From positions 3,233,001-3,297,000 of the forward strand of contig NZ_OY781616.1 of assembly GCF_963677005.1 (NCBI RefSeq): a DNA stretch of 64,000 nucleotides, in the 5' to 3' direction. A program made the position numbers and the translations under genes. The DNA comes from Maridesulfovibrio sp. (GTDB lineage: Bacteria > Desulfobacterota > Desulfovibrionia > Desulfovibrionales > Desulfovibrionaceae). The notes beneath the pieces were generated by a model. That model was not told the origin of the DNA, did no database searches, and worked only from the letters and a program-made list of their open reading frames with translations. This document shows positions 54,596-61,864 of the stretch, piece by piece (position 1 is the first letter of the stretch; each line of letters opens with the position of its first letter).

Positions 54596-55852
54596 TTAGA
54601 TAAAGCTGTATGAATTGATGGCTCGGGACTGGCTTGCGCTCAGGCCGTTGGCTACCTTGGACATGGCCTGATCCATGTCGGCAACCGGGTCTTTGCTGAT
54701 TACGAATGAGGCTGAAGCCATGAATCTGGCCGATCCTGAAACGATCTGGGAACTGGCAAGGGCGGCTTTAACTGCCGAAAGATCATCCCTCAAAACATTT
54801 CCGTCTTCAGCGAGGATAAAGAATCCCCTGTCGCAGCGAGCCGAGAGAACCCATCCGAAAGAGTGCTGCTCAAGCAGGGAAGCAGCTTTTTTTACTGCGG
54901 CCGAACCTGCGTCCCACCCATGCGCTGCGTTAATTTCCAGCAGACTGTCTATGTTGAAAGCCGCAAGGGCCGGAGTCTTGCCGCTGCGAATCATCTCCTT
55001 GAAAACTTCACGACCTTTTTCGAGAAAAGCGGACAGAATTGGAAATCCGGTCAGGGGGTCACGGCTGTAACCATCCTTTATGGAACGAATGCGTTCCAGT
55101 TCATTCAGGTTGTTGGTCACCCTCCATGAAAATTCTTCCACCTCGAACGGTTTTTTCAGGAAGTCGTTGGCTCCGCGTTTCAGGAATTTAGCGGTTATCG
55201 CCCCGGAATCATGTGCGGAAACTCCAAGAATCGACAGCTGATCGCGCGAATACATTTTGCGGACTTCGGAAACCAGTTCAAAGCCGTCAAGATTGGGCAT
55301 TTCATAGTCTGTCAGCAGCATTTTTATGTCCGGGGTGGATTTGATTATCTCCAGAGCCTGGGCCCCGTCATTTGCTGCAAGCACGGTGAAGTTCAACCTC
55401 TCAAGCAGATTGCTCATTATCTTGCGCGCCGTGGAGTTGTCTTCGGCCACTACAACCTTTATTTCGTGGTTGGAATGGATGCGCCGTATAAGGTCCACCA
55501 TTTCTTCCAGATCTTCCCTGCGGGATTTGTTGTAGTAATCAAGAACATTCTTCTCAATGAATCTGTTGCGGATATCCTCGTCAAAGGTCGATGTGAGAAC
55601 AATGCAGGGTATTTTTCTGGCAAGTACATAATCCACAGCTTCCCCGTCCGGAGCACCTTTGATGTTCAGGTTCAGCACTGCTATGAAAATATCTTCGGCA
55701 TTATTCGCAAAAACATCTTCGAGTCCGTCCATGGAATTTACGACTATGGAATCAAAAGGAGTGACTGACTCGATATGTTCGGTGATTATCCTGGCCTGGG
55801 TGTTACTGTTTTCCACTATCAGTACAGTGTTTTTTGTTCCATTTCCGGACAT
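54596..55852 (-). CDS. Double-receiver protein with degenerate GGDEF domain
   Basis: 418 residues. The first receiver (8-125) has Asn in place of the phosphoacceptor Asp (VLNLNIKG). The second (about 133-250) is intact (VAEDN, LLTDYEMPNLDG, SAHD, KKPF). The C-terminal region (about 268-418) has the start of a diguanylate cyclase (YSRDPLTGFPILSAFLEKG), but the GGDEF site reads CDRGF and catalytic acidic residues are missing, so it should not make c-di-GMP. It may bind a partner or nucleotide. AAGGAG precedes the ATG. Confidence 0.85.
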   Translation of the reverse strand: MSGNGTKNTVLIVENSNTQARIITEHIESVTPFDSIVVNSMDGLEDVFANNAEDIFIAVLNLNIKGAPDGEAVDYVLARKIPCIVLTSTFDEDIRNRFIEKNVLDYYNKSRREDLEEMVDLIRRIHSNHEIKVVVAEDNSTARKIMSNLLERLNFTVLAANDGAQALEIIKSTPDIKMLLTDYEMPNLDGFELVSEVRKMYSRDQLSILGVSAHDSGAITAKFLKRGANDFLKKPFEVEEFSWRVTNNLNELERIRSIKDGYSRDPLTGFPILSAFLEKGREVFKEMIRSGKTPALAAFNIDSLLEINAAHGWDAGSAAVKKAASLLEQHSFGWVLSARCDRGFFILAEDGNVLRDDLSAVKAALASSQIVSGSARFMASASFVISKDPVADMDQAMSKVANGLSASQSRAINSYSFI

Positions 55853-55901
55853 TTTCCGCTCCTTCGCAGTTCTATGTGGATGTATTTGTAAGCCGTTGCA
55901 G

Positions 55902-55929
55902 AATATACTTCCGTGGAAGAAATAGGCAA
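55902..55929 (-). promoter_or_regulatory. Possible promoter of the double-receiver gene
   Basis: On the minus strand, TTGCCT is followed after 16 bases by TATATT, about 50 bases before the ATG. The spacer contains the short palindrome CTTCCACGGAAG. The -35 match is weak; the call rests mainly on position. Confidence 0.3.
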
Positions 55930-55985
55930 GTCAAATTGTTCGTACTGTGTTATAAACCGGTTATATTTTGTTACAGGGAGCCGCT

Positions 55986-56288
55986 CTAGTTTGGGGGTAA
56001 ATCTGTGTCGTAAGTGTCTATAATCTCGTTGATGTCTATCGCCTCTGTTTCCGGGGAGCCTTTTTCCAGTTTATCATGGACCTTCTTGCGGTGCGCAAGA
56101 TATTCGTCCAGATCTTCTGTTGAATTCGTGGGATGCTGGGATTCCTGATATTCGTCAATATTAGCGGTTACCACGGCAACTCCTGCTGCTGCGGCAGCTC
56201 CCCACATGCACCCGGAAACAGATAAGCATAAAAGCAGACAGAGCAGGGCTGCGCATATGGATGGCGAAGCCTTTTTCATATCCTTCAT
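55986..56288 (-). CDS. Small predicted lipoprotein
   Basis: 100 residues. The ATG overlaps the manC stop (TGATG) and GGAAG lies just upstream. A hydrophobic signal peptide ends in LSVSGC, a good lipobox (Cys about residue 27), followed by an Ala-rich segment and an acidic, mostly helical tail. The function is not recognisable; no family motif is seen. It is translationally coupled to manC but may simply be carried along. Confidence 0.75.
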   Translation of the reverse strand: MKDMKKASPSICAALLCLLLCLSVSGCMWGAAAAAGVAVVTANIDEYQESQHPTNSTEDLDEYLAHRKKVHDKLEKGSPETEAIDINEIIDTYDTDLPPN

Positions 56289-57706
56289 CAATCTTCCGAA
56301 CGTCCGTAGACGTCTTCGAATCTTTGTATGTCGTCCTCGCCCAGATAGCTGCCGGTCTGAACTTCAATCAGTTCCAGGTTTATTTTCCCCGGATTGAGCA
56401 GACGGTGCTTCGTTCCCAGAGGTATATACGTGGACTGGTCCTCCCGAAGCATTATTTCAGCGTCCCCTATGGTTACCTTGGCTGTTCCCTTTACCACAAT
56501 CCAGTGTTCCGCTCTGTGGTGGTGCATCTGCAGGGAGAGAACCCCGCCCGGTTTGACGACAATCCGTTTGACCTGAAATCTTTCCCCGTTGTCCACGGTC
56601 TCGTACGTTCCCCAGGGCCGATAAACCCTGCGGTGAACGGAAACTTCCTCTCTTCCCTGCCTGCGTAGAGTCTCCACCAGTTGCGATACTTCCTGCCCGC
56701 TGTTCCGGTCTGCGACAAGGACTGCATCCGCTGTTTCAACCACCACCACATTCTGCATGCCGACAACGCCGATAAGTCTGCCTGACGAGTGCAGGAAGCT
56801 GTCCGTTACATTGCTGGCCACCACGTCGCCGGTGATTACATTACCAGCTTCATCGGTTTTCCTTTCCCTCATCAGGGAATCCCAGGAACCTATATCGGAC
56901 CAGCTTCCGCTGAAAGGAACAACACAGAGGTTGTCCGTTTTTTCCATTACAGCGTAATCCACGGATTTCGACGGGCAGGCTGAAAAGCTTTTTGGGTCCA
57001 GACGGATGAAATCGAGATCACTGCGGGCTTTGATTACTGCTTCCCGACAACAGTTGTGAATTTCGGGTTCCAGCTTTTCCAGTGTTTCCAGGAAAGTGGT
57101 CGGGGAGAAAAGAAATATTCCGGCATTCCATAGATATTTTCCGGATTCGACATAAGCCGCGGCAGTTGCTGCATCCGGTTTTTCAACAAATCCGGCGGCC
57201 GGACAGAAATTTTCGGTCTTCAATCCACGGTTTATACAAATATAGCCGTAGCCGGTCTCCGGTCTGTCCGGGGCAATGCCGAACAGTACCAATCTGTTCT
57301 GTTTTGCCGCGACAAGACCGCGCTCCACAGCCCTGCCGAATTCGTTAAGCTCGGTCAGCACATGGTCTGAAGGCATTACCAGCATGGCAGCATCCGGATA
57401 TTTCTGCTGTACATGGAAAGCCGCTGCGGTTATTGCTGGGGCCGAATTTCTTCCTTCCGGTTCAAGAAAGATTGCATCCGGTTCAATTGATATCCGGCGT
57501 AGTTGTTCTGCCACCATGAAACGGTAGCTCTCATTGCACACCACCACCGGCGGGGCTGCATCCTTCAGCATGCTGCTCCGTAAGGCTGTTTCCTGTAGAA
57601 GTGAATGTTCTCCGGTAAGGCTGAGCAGCTGTTTTGGATACATTTTTCGGGATAACGGCCAGAGGCGCGTTCCGCTGCCCCCTGATAAAATCACGGGTAC
57701 GATCAT
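56288..57706 (-). CDS. manC: Mannose-1-phosphate guanylyltransferase/mannose-6-phosphate isomerase
   Basis: 472 residues, the full bifunctional type II length. The N-terminal nucleotidyltransferase has ILSGGSGTRLWPLSRKMYPKQ. The middle contains EKPD and the YLWNAGIFLF block. The C-terminal cupin isomerase has VYRPWGTYETVD, VKPGGVLSLQMHHHRAEHW and ENQSTYIP-like sequences. It makes GDP-mannose from fructose-6-P-derived Man-6-P and GTP, feeding GDP-mannose, GDP-fucose or related donors for glycan synthesis. It is 15 kb from the main sugar cluster. Confidence 0.95.
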   Translation of the reverse strand: MIVPVILSGGSGTRLWPLSRKMYPKQLLSLTGEHSLLQETALRSSMLKDAAPPVVVCNESYRFMVAEQLRRISIEPDAIFLEPEGRNSAPAITAAAFHVQQKYPDAAMLVMPSDHVLTELNEFGRAVERGLVAAKQNRLVLFGIAPDRPETGYGYICINRGLKTENFCPAAGFVEKPDAATAAAYVESGKYLWNAGIFLFSPTTFLETLEKLEPEIHNCCREAVIKARSDLDFIRLDPKSFSACPSKSVDYAVMEKTDNLCVVPFSGSWSDIGSWDSLMRERKTDEAGNVITGDVVASNVTDSFLHSSGRLIGVVGMQNVVVVETADAVLVADRNSGQEVSQLVETLRRQGREEVSVHRRVYRPWGTYETVDNGERFQVKRIVVKPGGVLSLQMHHHRAEHWIVVKGTAKVTIGDAEIMLREDQSTYIPLGTKHRLLNPGKINLELIEVQTGSYLGEDDIQRFEDVYGRSED

Positions 57707-57972
57707 CCTGTTTACCGCCGAAGCTGTTTATGTGTGCAGATATTGTCCGGTCCTTTCTTTTACGTCTGAATCAGAGAAGTACACTTTCCTGCCCGCCTAT
57801 GCAAACATCGGCATTACCGCTTTTGTTCATGCTTGCATGAAAGGTTCGGAAAGACCCTTGGTTTCATTTTCCGGCGAAGAGAAATCCCCATGTTTGAGAG
57901 TACGGAGTGGTAATTTCAGTTCAGCTTGAAATATGATCATGCACACTTTTGGTGCAGTTGCATAAAAATAAA

Positions 57973-57997
57973 TTTTATACTCTTTTAAAGTATAAAA
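57973..57997. repeat. AT-rich inverted repeat
   Basis: Two perfect nine-base arms (TTTTATACT and its complement) are separated by CTTTTAA in the manC/mucR intergenic region. The size suits a dimeric regulator site or a weak hairpin. Confidence 0.6.
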
Positions 57998-58406
57998 ATA
58001 TCAAATTTTGTGCGAATCGAAACCTTTTTAGCCAAAGACGACAGACTTTACATGTATGCTTTTGTCTTGCCGGTTTATTTATATCCTTCTGAAATAGCGG
58101 GCCATTATGCTAAAATATGCAGAACAGTGTGCTGTGTCACTGTCAAATAATATATTGTAGCTATTGAACCAGCAAATCATGTGTTCATAAAAAAATGATT
58201 ACCGGTGATGATTATGCTGTGAAAGCTTATGTTATATTCCGGTTGTAAATTAGAAATGTATAAAAAAGATTGTAATTGTGCAAAGCGGAACTTGAAACAG
58301 GTTGTATATGAATATGCTTTCAGCAAATGCTTTAAGCTTATGTTCGAATTTAGGCGTTAATACATACCCTTTGCATGGAAAGCGGTAAAAAAAATAATCA
58401 ATATGT

Positions 58407-58435
58407 TTGACAGGTATAGCAAACTGCCTTATCCA
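58407..58435 (+). promoter_or_regulatory. Possible sigma-70 promoter of the MucR-like gene
   Basis: A perfect TTGACA is followed after 17 bases by TATCCA, which matches TATAAT only partly, ending 54 bases before the GTG start. Placement is good; the -10 is poor. Confidence 0.35.
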
Positions 58436-58489
58436 TAGTTTTTCAGACAATAAGTTAGTTTGATAATAATACACATAAGGAGATATCAC

Positions 58490-58876
58490 GTGGAAGATTA
58501 TTTGAAAGAAGCCCTGGAGATTGTGAAAGCCCAGGCCAGCGTAAGAACCATGAATGAAGAGGAAATGACTTCCATGGTACGCAAATTGTCTGCAGGCATT
58601 CAGGCTATAGCCGAAAATGTAATGCCGGCTCAGGAGGAGTCTCCGGTATGCGATCCTAAAAAATCCATCAAGGAAAAATCCATTGTCTGCTGCGAATGCG
58701 GAAAGTCCTTCAAGATTATCACCAAGAAGCACCTTGCTTCCCATGGATTGACCCCTGATGAATACCGCGAAAAACACGGCCTCAAGAAAAAGTCTCCTCT
58801 GGTCTGCAAATCCCTGCAGCGTGAGCGCCGCAAGAAGATGAAGGAAATGAAGCTCTGGACCAAACGCGGTCAATAA
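58490..58876 (+). CDS. Ros/MucR-family zinc-finger transcriptional regulator
   Basis: 128 residues from a GTG with AAGGAG eight bases upstream; the ATG ten codons earlier has no ribosome site. The domain from about residue 60 has IVCCECGKSFKIITKKHLASHGLTPDEYREKHGL (in parts), with Cys67/Cys70 and His81/His85 as the likely zinc ligands, followed by a basic tail. Ros/MucR proteins are H-NS-like global regulators of exopolysaccharide, motility and cell-cycle genes in alphaproteobacteria, and homologues are common in Desulfovibrio. A strong terminator follows the stop. Confidence 0.9.
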   Translation: MEDYLKEALEIVKAQASVRTMNEEEMTSMVRKLSAGIQAIAENVMPAQEESPVCDPKKSIKEKSIVCCECGKSFKIITKKHLASHGLTPDEYREKHGLKKKSPLVCKSLQRERRKKMKEMKLWTKRGQ

Positions 58877-58897
58877 GCTGAAGTTCCAACGACTGAG

Positions 58898-58935
58898 AAA
58901 CGGCCTCCCGCTATGCGCGAGGCCGTTTTGTTTTT
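58898..58935 (+). terminator. Rho-independent terminator after the MucR-like gene
   Basis: A nine-base GC-rich stem AACGGCCTC/GAGGCCGTT with an 11-base loop is followed immediately by TTGTTTTT, 22 bases after the stop codon. Confidence 0.9.
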
Positions 58936-59032
58936 GGGGCTGTCTATTCCGCTTTGCTAAGCCATGAATCTGTTATAACATTACCTCGTTGTGTTAATGA
59001 TTGTAGTGAGTTTCTCAAGCGGATTTTAACAG

Positions 59033-59860
59033 ATGAATCGAAGATCGTTTCTTAAAAATATGTGTGCTGCAGCCTCTGTCGCATTATTCGGTCTTCCGCA
59101 ATATGCGTACTCCGGGGAACATGTGCCGCAGGTGAATGAAGATGATCTCAAGGATTATCTTCATATCATGGCCAATTTCGATAAACCGCAGCCCTCGGAC
59201 ATTGTCCTCTCCGCTGAGCGGAAAATTCTTTTGGACAGTGCCCTCAAGCGATTGAAACGTGTGCAGCGGACGGTCGGATTCGGTAATTTCTGTGTGCTGA
59301 GCTTTGATGGAGCCCTGGCAGTTGCACGAAATTATTCGGCTGTCGGAAAGTTCACACGGGCGGAAACCGATTTTCTGGACGAAATATTCCACATTGATGC
59401 GGCTACATACGGATTTTACGGGGACAAGCCGGTGAAAATCCTGACGGCCAAAGCATCAAGCAATGAACTGGTCAAAATACCCCGGACCGGTAACTATCTT
59501 TTTCGAGGAAAGCCGCAGGAAAAATATCTGCAGATAAAGAAGCAACTGGGTGACAGCGTTTATCTGACATCCGGAGTGCGCGGGATAATGAAGCAGTTCA
59601 TACTCTTTCTTTCAAAGGCTGCGGCCAACGAAGGAAACATGTCGCTGGCTTCCCGTTCACTGGCTCCTCCCGGCTATTCCTATCATGCTGTCAGCGATTT
59701 TGATGTCGGCGAAAAAGGGTTGGGGGCAGCAAACTTCAGCTCCATGTTCGCCTGTTCCGCTACTTGCGCCCGCTTGCAGGAACTGGGCTATCTGAAGCTC
59801 CGTTACCCGGAAAACAACCTGCTGGGGGTCCGTTTTGAACCCTGGCACATCAAGGTATAA
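59033..59860 (+). CDS. Tat-exported VanY-type peptidase-like protein (M15 fold)
   Basis: 275 residues. The N terminus has a twin-arginine motif RRSFLK and a hydrophobic stretch ending near AYS, predicting Tat export. The C-terminal third follows the M15B carboxypeptidase pattern: TSGVRGIMKQFILFL, PGYSYHAVSDFDVG (zinc His and Asp) and a final FEPWHIKV (zinc His). Such enzymes trim D-Ala from peptidoglycan stems. The central part (residues 85-170) is family-specific to Desulfovibrio-like homologues and not assigned. There is no terminator between it and the convergent fliM. Confidence 0.8.
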   Translation: MNRRSFLKNMCAAASVALFGLPQYAYSGEHVPQVNEDDLKDYLHIMANFDKPQPSDIVLSAERKILLDSALKRLKRVQRTVGFGNFCVLSFDGALAVARNYSAVGKFTRAETDFLDEIFHIDAATYGFYGDKPVKILTAKASSNELVKIPRTGNYLFRGKPQEKYLQIKKQLGDSVYLTSGVRGIMKQFILFLSKAAANEGNMSLASRSLAPPGYSYHAVSDFDVGEKGLGAANFSSMFACSATCARLQELGYLKLRYPENNLLGVRFEPWHIKV

Positions 59861-59943
59861 AGTCCGGCAATATGATACAGGACCCGCGCAGGTCTGCTGC
59901 GTAGTTTCAGCAATTGTCTTTTAGCCGTTTCATCTAGGGAAAA

Positions 59944-60924
59944 TCAGTTCATCTTGGGTTCTATGGCTTTGACTATCTGAAAGGCTCTGTTGGCCTTTAC
60001 GCGGCCCGGAGAACCCATGTATTTGAGCACTCCTCCTACCTCGCATTCCAGAAGATCTTCCTCGTCCGTGTCCAGAAGCAGAAGGTCGCCTTCCTCAAGG
60101 TTGAGGAGCTGGCGGCCGGTTATTTTGGTCTTGCCGAGACGCACCAGTAGTTCCACCGGGGTTTCCAGCAGTCTTTCCTTGAAGCGGCTGACCCAGACAT
60201 GGTCGATTTCCAGTCGTTCGGACTGGAAGGAGGCATGCAGTTTGGAGCGGATAGGTTCCAGTGTGGAGTAGGGCAGGCAGACAATGAGCGAGCCGATGGC
60301 ATTTTCCAGCTCGACTTCGAAGGTGATGACCACAACAACGTCCGAGGGCGGAACAATTGCCGCAAACTGCGGGTTTACTTCGGAGCGGACCAGTTCAAGG
60401 TGCACTTCATGCACCGGTCGCCATGAGTCCTCAAGGTTGGACAGGGCAATCTTGACCACCCGGTCCACAATAGCCTGTTCGATGGGAGTGAAATCGCGGC
60501 CTTCAACCTTGGGCTGAGACCCGGAACCACCGAAAAAACTTTCCACCAGCGCGAAGACGAGGCGGGAGTCAACCACGAGGATGGCGTTTCCCCGGAGAGG
60601 GTCCATCTTGAAAATGGACAGGGAGGTGGGAACCGGCAGCGAGCGCATGAAGTCCCCGAATTTGGACATGTCGATGGAAATCGGGTTGATGTCGACCCTC
60701 TTGCGCATGGTGTTGGCAAGGTTGTTCGTGGCCAGTCGGGCAAATCTGTCGTTAACTATTTCAAGAACGGGCATGCGGCCGCGGATGATGCGGTCCTGGT
60801 TGGCAAGGTCAAAAGAGACGACCCCGGAATCATCATCCGGAATGTCCTGCTCCGCTTCAACCTCTCCGCCGGAAAGCCCCCTTAACAGGGCATCGACTTC
60901 ATCCTGCTGCAGAATTTTACTCAT
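59944..60924 (-). CDS. fliM: Flagellar motor switch protein FliM
   Basis: 326 residues from the ATG giving MSKILQQDEVDALLRG, the conserved CheY-P-binding N terminus; a TTG nine bases upstream is not needed. The body has FDLANQDRIIRGRMPVLEIVNDRFAR, the middle CheC-like domain, and a C-terminal SpoA domain (GKTKITGRQLLNLEEGDLLLLD). It forms the C-ring with FliG and FliN and sets rotation direction. It stands apart from other flagellar genes here, behind a 433-base spacer. Confidence 0.96.
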   Translation of the reverse strand: MSKILQQDEVDALLRGLSGGEVEAEQDIPDDDSGVVSFDLANQDRIIRGRMPVLEIVNDRFARLATNNLANTMRKRVDINPISIDMSKFGDFMRSLPVPTSLSIFKMDPLRGNAILVVDSRLVFALVESFFGGSGSQPKVEGRDFTPIEQAIVDRVVKIALSNLEDSWRPVHEVHLELVRSEVNPQFAAIVPPSDVVVVITFEVELENAIGSLIVCLPYSTLEPIRSKLHASFQSERLEIDHVWVSRFKERLLETPVELLVRLGKTKITGRQLLNLEEGDLLLLDTDEEDLLECEVGGVLKYMGSPGRVKANRAFQIVKAIEPKMN

Positions 60925-61357
60925 GCTGACCAACCCGCCCGGTTTACGTTTTCATTTTGCGCCAATTGACTACAATTATCCATTTTTCAAGGCAAAGTAA
61001 ACGCGCAACTCTTTCCGTATGTATATTCTATCGTTCAACAGGGCCGGGAACTTTAGCTGAAGGTGGCTATTTCCTTTATTCCGCAAAATGTATTTAAGAC
61101 ACTGTATTTGATGCGCTTCACGCTTTTGATAAGCGGATTTCGCCGCTGGCAGCCAAAGGAGATAATCCCCTTTGGAATCCCTTGTAATTTAAGGCTGCTG
61201 CATTGAAAGTAGTAACTTAAATAAAAAGTTTTGCAGAACTAAGGCAATAACCATATAGTTGAAAGGTTGGGGCGTACGTTGGGGACGCTTTGCGCGACAG
61301 AAAACACAGGAGACTTGATATGCTCCCCCGCATATTCCGTTCTTGTCCGGGAGAAAT
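60925..61357. other. Intergenic region upstream of fliM
   Basis: There are 433 bases without a credible gene between the HAD-protein stop and fliM. It contains the third copy of the dispersed hairpin repeat (61109-61190) and AT-rich sequence near fliM that should hold its promoter, though no clear sigma-70, sigma-54 or sigma-28 match stands out to me. Confidence 0.5.
61109..61190 (-). repeat. Dispersed hairpin repeat, copy 3 (inverted)
   Basis: On the minus strand it shows the same order as copies 1 and 2: GGATTCCAAAGGGG stem, GGCTGCCAGCGGCGAAATC, then a GTGAAGCGCATCAA end. The left flank (GTTAGGG) has diverged. It lies in the fliM upstream region and is oriented with the genes. Confidence 0.85.
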
Positions 61358-61828
61358 TTAATTGCGCAATGTGGCCAGCATCCGCACCGGATGGGTGAAG
61401 AGCCCCAGTGCCCCGGTTATGTCCGTGGCGACAAGGTCGGCGGCTCTGGCGGCGCTCATGGACATGCACTCTGAGCCGGATATGATAATTCCGAGAGCCG
61501 AATGCCTGAGCATAAGCATATCGTTGCGCCCATTGCCTACGCAGGCGCATTTATCCATACCGAGGGAGTTGACGTATTCGAGTTTGGAGCGGTCTTCCGG
61601 GCTTCCGGATATGATGTGAATTGTAACCGGCAGTCCGCTCAGCTCGTCCTCGCACTGCCCGAGTGTATCGGCAGTGAGCACATGGATATTGACGTCCTCG
61701 GCGAGTTCCTTGAGCAGTTTTCCCACTCCGGGGAGCAGGCTTCCATCCAGTGCCAGGGTTCCGTTGTAATCAAGTACCAGGTGTTCGATTTCAAGCTTTC
61801 CGAATCCGGGAATATCCAGACTTATCAT
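61358..61828 (-). CDS. HAD-family soluble P-type ATPase-like protein
   Basis: 156 residues. Motif I is DYNGTLALDG (Asp20, with Asn where phosphatases have the second Asp), motif II LTADTLG, and motif IV VGNGRNDMLML, ending in DLVATDITGAL. This matches the small soluble P-type ATPase-like group (COG4087), which keeps the phosphorylation domain of ion pumps without the membrane part. The function of the group is not established; a phosphatase is possible. GAGG precedes the ATG, and the gene follows amiC by 36 bases. Confidence 0.85.
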   Translation of the reverse strand: MISLDIPGFGKLEIEHLVLDYNGTLALDGSLLPGVGKLLKELAEDVNIHVLTADTLGQCEDELSGLPVTIHIISGSPEDRSKLEYVNSLGMDKCACVGNGRNDMLMLRHSALGIIISGSECMSMSAARAADLVATDITGALGLFTHPVRMLATLRN

Positions 61829-61864
61829 GCTTAACCTCAGGTATATTTGCAGTTGGCCGGTTTT

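Larger units (their letters stand above)
57707..58489. other. 783-base AT-rich intergenic region upstream of manC and mucR-like gene
   Basis: No gene with a ribosome site and family resemblance is found on either strand. The region is strongly AT-rich, especially 57960-58440, and must hold divergent promoters for manC and the MucR-like regulator. A perfect nine-base inverted repeat TTTTATACT/AGTATAAAA with a seven-base loop lies at 57973-57997. It could be a protein-binding site or a bidirectional terminator-like hairpin. MucR-type proteins favour AT-rich DNA, so autoregulation here would be natural. Confidence 0.5.

Noticed and set aside
57707..57929. Possible small plus-strand gene running out of the manC antisense frame, and a 37-codon minus-strand frame ending near 57822
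   Set aside because: Neither has a ribosome site, a family resemblance or conserved features; treated as non-coding.
58250..58873. 207-codon minus-strand frame overlapping the MucR-like gene
   Set aside because: The plus-strand zinc-finger regulator has a strong ribosome site, a family match and its own terminator; the antisense frame is Phe/Leu-rich and unrecognised.
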